From DQTL01 sp964396505 (GTDB lineage Bacteria; Bacteroidota; Bacteroidia; Flavobacteriales; Flavobacteriaceae), in contig CAYNFJ010000042.1 in assembly GCA_964396505.1 (NCBI GenBank), positions 1-17,124 on the forward strand: DNA of 17,124 bases, in the 5' to 3' direction. The notes beneath the pieces are model-generated. The model made no database searches, was not told the DNA's origin, and worked only from the letters and a program-made list of their open reading frames with translations. A program made the translations under genes and the position numbers. Positions 13,619-17,124 of this stretch are shown here, piece by piece; positions within the stretch are counted from its first letter, which is position 1, and every line of letters starts with the position of its first letter.

Positions 13619-14740
13619 TTAATTATTGAGCATCACAGGCATTACTAGCATCAATATCTCTTCACCTTCTTCTTTGCCATCAATAGGAGTTAATATCCCG
13701 GCTCTGTTAGGCACCGACATTTCTATTAAAATTTCTTCAGATGAGAGATTTGTCAACATTTCTAGTAGAAAACGGGAATTGAATCCTATTTGCATATCAT
13801 CTCCTTCGTAGTTACAGGTCAATCTTTCATCAGCTCTATTGGAAAAATCGACATCTTCGGCAGAGATATTTAGTTCGGTTCCTGCCATTTTTAAACGAAT
13901 CTGATGAGTGGATTTACTTGAAAAAATAGAAGCACGACGTACAGAATTTAAGAATGCAGCTCTATTAACAATCAATTTGTTTGGATTTTCTTTAGGAATA
14001 ACCGCATCGTAATTAGGATATTTACCATCAATCAATCTACAAATCAGATTGATTGCATCAAAACTGAATTGTGCATTGGTTTCATTGTACTCAATACTGA
14101 CGTCACTATTCGCATTAGCCAATATTCCTTTAAGAATATTCAAGGGTTTCTTAGGCATGATAAACTCCGCCACTTCATCGGCGACAATATCTGTCCGCGT
14201 ATATTTAACTAACTTGTGCGCATCGGTAGCGACAAAAGTCAATTCTTCCGGACTGAATTGGAAAAAAACACCACTCATTACCGGTCGTAAATCATCATTT
14301 CCGGTAGCAAAAACCGTGTGATTAATGGCAGTAGCAAGTATCTCACTGGGTATTATCGTTTTACTGGGCGATTCCAAACTAAAGGTTTGTGGAAAATCTT
14401 CACCATCGTAATATGCCATATCATATTTTCCGTTATCAGCACTTATTTCAACTGTACTATTTTCCTCTTTAACAATAAAAGTTAAGGGCTGTTCCGGAAA
14501 AGTTTTGACTGCATCTAATAATAAACGTGCATTTAATGCAATGGTTCCTGTATATTCGGATTGAACAGGAATACTACTACTCATAATCGTCTCAATATCA
14601 GAAACGGTTATTTTCAGTTGATCTTCTGATAATTCGAATAAAAAATTATCCAATATGGGTAACGTATTATTCGTATTGACAACTCCAACTAGTATTTGAA
14701 GCTGTTTTAATAATTGTGAACTAGAAACAATAAATTGCAT
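13619..14740 (-). CDS. dnaN: DNA polymerase III beta subunit (sliding clamp)
   Basis: The dimeric ring that holds DNA polymerase on the template. The 373-residue protein has the normal three-domain length; recognisable segments are MQFIVSSSQLLKQLQ at the start, LPILDNFLFEL (27-37), the LRPVMSGVFFQ segment of the second domain, and the C-terminal LMLVMPVMLNN, whose hydrophobic end belongs to the partner-peptide pocket. No dnaA, recF or gyrB lies beside it, so this is not the dnaA-dnaN arrangement of Firmicutes. It has its own -7 box (14764-14771) and a strong terminator after the stop, so it is largely monocistronic. It is divergent from the THUMP methyltransferase. Confidence 0.97.
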   Translation of the reverse strand: MQFIVSSSQLLKQLQILVGVVNTNNTLPILDNFLFELSEDQLKITVSDIETIMSSSIPVQSEYTGTIALNARLLLDAVKTFPEQPLTFIVKEENSTVEISADNGKYDMAYYDGEDFPQTFSLESPSKTIIPSEILATAINHTVFATGNDDLRPVMSGVFFQFSPEELTFVATDAHKLVKYTRTDIVADEVAEFIMPKKPLNILKGILANANSDVSIEYNETNAQFSFDAINLICRLIDGKYPNYDAVIPKENPNKLIVNRAAFLNSVRRASIFSSKSTHQIRLKMAGTELNISAEDVDFSNRADERLTCNYEGDDMQIGFNSRFLLEMLTNLSSEEILIEMSVPNRAGILTPIDGKEEGEEILMLVMPVMLNN

Positions 14741-14763
14741 TCGTATAATTTTTTAAAGTAATG

Positions 14764-14771
14764 CAAATCTA
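14764..14771 (-). promoter_or_regulatory. -7 promoter box of dnaN
   Basis: TAGATTTG on the minus strand matches TAnnTTTG and ends 23 nt before the dnaN ATG. No good TTTG at the -33 distance is seen. Confidence 0.55.
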
Positions 14772-14843
14772 AATAAAAAACTTGATTTTTACCTAATTTA
14801 TCTTTAATTCATTTGTCTTTATTTAATAATATGCACCGTAATC

Positions 14844-14859
14844 TTGATAGACCTATCAA
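14844..14859. repeat. Inverted repeat between dnaN and the THUMP methyltransferase
   Basis: TTGATAG and CTATCAA are separated by two bases (AC), making a 16-bp near-palindrome roughly in the middle of the divergent intergenic space 14741-14952. It has no T tract suited to a terminator on either strand (A residues follow on the plus strand). It may be a protein-binding site; no regulator is identified. Confidence 0.4.
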
Positions 14860-14913
14860 AAAAAATGTACTGCGCTTTAAATTGGATTCTAATCCGCTAG
14901 AAGTTGACTAATC

Positions 14914-14947
14914 TTTGATGATATGCTGTGAAAATAATGTAATTTTG
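14914..14947 (+). promoter_or_regulatory. Promoter of the THUMP methyltransferase-lipA unit
   Basis: TTTG (14914-14917), a 22-nt spacer, then TAATTTTG (14940-14947), close to the Bacteroidota consensus with a slightly long spacer. The box ends 5 nt before the ATG at 14953, so transcription should begin at or next to the start codon and the mRNA may be leaderless. Confidence 0.6.
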
Positions 14948-14952
14948 CCGGT

Positions 14953-16119
14953 ATGCGAGAAAATTATAAAATGTTGGCAACAACACTTTTTGGACTGGAA
15001 GAAATTTTAGCCAAAGAGTTACGGGATCTAGGGGCGCAAAATGTGCTCATCGGGAACCGTAGCGTCTCCTTTTTAGGCGACAAAGGATTTATGTATAAAG
15101 CTAATTTAGCGTTGCGTACAGCCATAAGAGTATTAGTACCCATCCGAAGTTTTTCAGTAGATAATGAAGAAGAGTTATATAAAAAACTCCAATTTTTACC
15201 TTGGGAAGAATACGTAAAATCCAATGGTTCCTTTGCTATCAATGCGGTTACTAATTCTAAAAAATTCACCAGTAATTCCCATTATATTTCATTAAAGACT
15301 AAAGATGCCATTGCCGATTACTTTCGAGATAAATACCGAGAACGACCTAATGTAGATTTGAAGCATCCGGATGTGCGAATTCACATCCATATTCAACACA
15401 GGACATGCACTGTTTCCTTAGATAGTTCCGGCGATTCATTGCATAAACGAGGTTATCGAATCAATACCAATATTGCCCCTATCAACGAGGTATTGGCAGC
15501 CGGTTTGGTGCTTTTGTCCGGATATACCGGTGATTCCAATTTTATTGATCCGATGTGTGGAAGTGGCACACTCTTAATAGAAGCCGCTATGATAGCTTCC
15601 AAAATTCCTGCCAATATAAATCGTCCTGAATTTGGATTCGAAAAATGGCGTAATTACGACAATGCACTATTTGAAAAAATACATGATTCATTACTGAAAA
15701 GAATCCAAAGTCCTCGTCATAAAATAATGGGATTTGACCGCGCTCCTTCAGCGATTCGTAAGGCAAAAGAAAACATTGAAAACGCCAATCTCAGCGATTT
15801 TATTCAAGTGTATCAAATAGACTTTTTTGAATCCAAGAAACAGGTTCAAGGTAGTACCATATTATTATTTAACCCACCCTATGGAGAACGATTGAAAATA
15901 GATACTGCTTCCTTTTATAAACGCATCGGAGACACCCTTAAACACAACTATCCTTCTACAACAGCATGGTTTATTACATCTGATTTAGAGGCACTTAAAT
16001 ATGTAGGCTTAAAGACCTCTAGGAGAATTCCTATGCGCAATGCCGACTTAGTATGTCGTTTTGTAAAATACGAATTGTACGAAGGAAGTAAAAAAGCTAG
16101 TAAACAGCAAAAAATATGA
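14953..16119 (+). CDS. THUMP-domain RNA (guanine-N2)-methyltransferase, RlmL/K-L type
   Basis: A class I SAM-dependent methyltransferase with an N-terminal RNA-binding THUMP domain. In the 388 residues, a ferredoxin-like and THUMP part covers about 1-160, the SAM-binding motif I is FIDPMCGSGTLLIEAA (197-212), the acidic motif is GFDRAP (260-265), and the catalytic motif IV is NPPYGER (307-313), the form used for methylation of exocyclic amino groups. By length it corresponds to the N-terminal half of E. coli RlmL or to Bacillus YpsC, which points to m2G in 23S rRNA, but the site is inferred. The tail GSKKASKQQKI is basic and probably disordered. lipA follows after 29 nt on the same transcript. 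Confidence 0.92.
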   Translation: MRENYKMLATTLFGLEEILAKELRDLGAQNVLIGNRSVSFLGDKGFMYKANLALRTAIRVLVPIRSFSVDNEEELYKKLQFLPWEEYVKSNGSFAINAVTNSKKFTSNSHYISLKTKDAIADYFRDKYRERPNVDLKHPDVRIHIHIQHRTCTVSLDSSGDSLHKRGYRINTNIAPINEVLAAGLVLLSGYTGDSNFIDPMCGSGTLLIEAAMIASKIPANINRPEFGFEKWRNYDNALFEKIHDSLLKRIQSPRHKIMGFDRAPSAIRKAKENIENANLSDFIQVYQIDFFESKKQVQGSTILLFNPPYGERLKIDTASFYKRIGDTLKHNYPSTTAWFITSDLEALKYVGLKTSRRIPMRNADLVCRFVKYELYEGSKKASKQQKI

Positions 16120-16148
16120 TATTCCAAATAATCCTATAAAATTCCATT

Positions 16149-17006
16149 TTGAAAACAAACAAAATAGACAGAAAACCCGCTTGGCTTAAGGTAAAATTAC
16201 CTTTAGGGAAAAAATACACATCACTTAGAAAAATAGTGAGTGATCATCAACTCCATACTATTTGCACCAGTGGCAGTTGCCCGAATATGGGCGAATGTTG
16301 GACAGCCGGTACTGCCACCTTTATGATATTAGGTAATATTTGTACCCGATCCTGTGGCTTTTGTGGCGTACAAACCGGAAGACCTTTGGCGGTAGATGAG
16401 TCAGAACCGGATAAAATAGCCCGATCTATTCAATTAATGAAGATAAAACATGCCGTCATCACGTCTGTTGATAGAGATGATTTAGAAGATATGGGTTCTA
16501 TCATTTGGGCAGAGACAGTAAAAGCCATACGCAGAGAGAATCCGGGTACCACACTAGAAACATTAATTCCTGATTTTCAAGGAAACGAGACACATCTTGA
16601 TAGAATTATTGCAGTACATCCTGAAATTGTGTCGCACAACTTAGAAACGGTAAGAAGGTTAACGAGAGAAGTACGGATACAAGCCAAATATGACCGAAGT
16701 TTATCCGTATTACGATATTTAAAAGAATCCGGAATCAACAGAACTAAATCCGGAATTATGTTGGGACTAGGAGAAACTCAAGAAGAGGTACTGGAAACCA
16801 TGCAAGATTTAATCGAAAACAAAGTAGATATCCTTACAATTGGACAATATTTACAACCCTCCAAAAAGCACTTACCTGTTCAAGAATATATACACCCCGA
16901 TCAATTCAAATTTTATGAAACCGAAGGATTAAAAATGGGATTTAGACATGTAGAAAGCGGTGCACTTGTCAGAAGTTCCTACCGGGCACACAAGCACTTA
17001 CTTTAA
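16149..17006 (+). CDS. lipA: Lipoyl synthase, TTG start
   Basis: A radical-SAM enzyme that inserts two sulfur atoms into protein-bound octanoyl groups to make lipoyl cofactor for the pyruvate and 2-oxoglutarate dehydrogenase and glycine-cleavage complexes. The auxiliary [4Fe-4S] cluster cysteines are C39, C44 and C50 (CTSGSCPNMGEC), the radical-SAM cysteines are C65, C69 and C72 (CTRSCGFC), and the C-terminal RSSYR (275-279) supplies the serine ligand. The 285 residues are of normal length. The frame is closed by TAA at 16137-16139 and has no ATG before residue 59, while PAWLKVKLP near residue 10 is conserved; the start must therefore be TTG at 16149, or less likely ATT at 16146. No lipB is seen. 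Confidence 0.97.
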   Translation: MKTNKIDRKPAWLKVKLPLGKKYTSLRKIVSDHQLHTICTSGSCPNMGECWTAGTATFMILGNICTRSCGFCGVQTGRPLAVDESEPDKIARSIQLMKIKHAVITSVDRDDLEDMGSIIWAETVKAIRRENPGTTLETLIPDFQGNETHLDRIIAVHPEIVSHNLETVRRLTREVRIQAKYDRSLSVLRYLKESGINRTKSGIMLGLGETQEEVLETMQDLIENKVDILTIGQYLQPSKKHLPVQEYIHPDQFKFYETEGLKMGFRHVESGALVRSSYRAHKHLL

Positions 17007-17071
17007 TTCAAAGCATTGTAGTATAAAATAATCTATTTCCCGATTAGCACTCATTACAAATAAGCATAAAA

Positions 17072-17103
17072 AAAAACCTCCATACTTCAGTATAGAGGTT
17101 TTT
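17072..17103 (+). terminator. Intrinsic terminator after lipA
   Basis: AAAAACCTC-C-ATAC, loop TTCA, GTAT-A-GAGGTTTTT: a stem of 13 pairs with one C/A mismatch, beginning 66 nt after the lipA stop. The arms carry A and T runs, so it could work in both directions and also stop a convergent transcript arriving from beyond the window. Confidence 0.85.
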
Positions 17104-17124
17104 AGTATAATAAAAGAAAGGCGG

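Noticed and set aside
14741..14952. Replication origin next to dnaN
   Set aside because: No DnaA-box cluster is visible and no dnaA, recF or gyrB is adjacent. dnaN alone does not mark the origin in Bacteroidota.
1..17124. Defence system, mobile element, CRISPR or biosynthetic cluster
   Set aside because: All substantial genes are recognisable housekeeping or metabolic families. No transposase, integrase, repeat array or toxin-antitoxin pair is seen, apart from whatever the gap hides.

Overview
The window is AT-rich, gene-dense chromosomal DNA from a member of the Bacteroidota, most likely class Flavobacteriia. The evidence is: Bacteroidota-type -7 promoter boxes (TAnnTTTG) in front of most transcription units, no Shine-Dalgarno-dominated start sites, several lipoprotein-type signal peptides, flavobacterial-style versions of RNase Z, PyrR, LipA and adenine deaminase, and a likely C-terminal type IX secretion signal beside an assembly gap. 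Nearly everything is core metabolism or information processing. I see no insertion sequence, prophage, CRISPR array, rRNA or tRNA.

Layout. 1-1409 (minus): the first 351 codons of trpB, preceded by a 354-bp leader that holds a well-formed Bacteroidota promoter, a 22-codon leader peptide with three consecutive Trp codons, and a terminator hairpin. This is a transcription attenuator for tryptophan synthesis. Between terminator and trpB lies a second, possibly decayed, Trp-rich mini-ORF. 1410-2919 (minus): a lipoprotein-type PrxQ/BCP peroxiredoxin followed 1 nt later by mannose-6-phosphate isomerase. 3039-4049 (plus): adenine deaminase, convergent with mnmA. 4055-5242 (minus): mnmA, tRNA 2-thiouridylase. 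5399-6088 (plus): folE, GTP cyclohydrolase I, divergent from mnmA with a dyad over its promoter. 6290-9203 (minus): a pyrR-pyrB-STAS-like-(gapped secreted-protein gene)-rnz run; 100 Ns at 7231-7330 interrupt it. 9283-10347 (minus): a serine-hydrolase lipoprotein of the beta-lactamase class C fold. 10409-13550 (minus): acpH, ggt and a SpoU-family RNA methyltransferase, tightly packed. 13619-14740 (minus): dnaN with a strong intrinsic terminator. 14953-17006 (plus): a THUMP-domain RNA methyltransferase and lipA, closed by a hairpin terminator at 17072-17103.

How the genes work together: trpB is controlled by charged tRNA-Trp through its leader; pyrR/pyrB serve pyrimidine synthesis and salvage; adenine deaminase and folE draw on the purine pool; mnmA, rnz, the SpoU enzyme and the THUMP methyltransferase all process or modify RNA; lipA makes lipoyl cofactor and acpH may turn over the acyl-carrier-protein arm. 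The most noteworthy region is the trp leader, because it stands directly before trpB and carries an unusual repeated pairing segment plus a second Trp-codon cluster. The other item worth resolving is the gene hidden in the assembly gap, whose two visible ends look like the signal peptide and the sorting-signal end of a type IX secreted protein.
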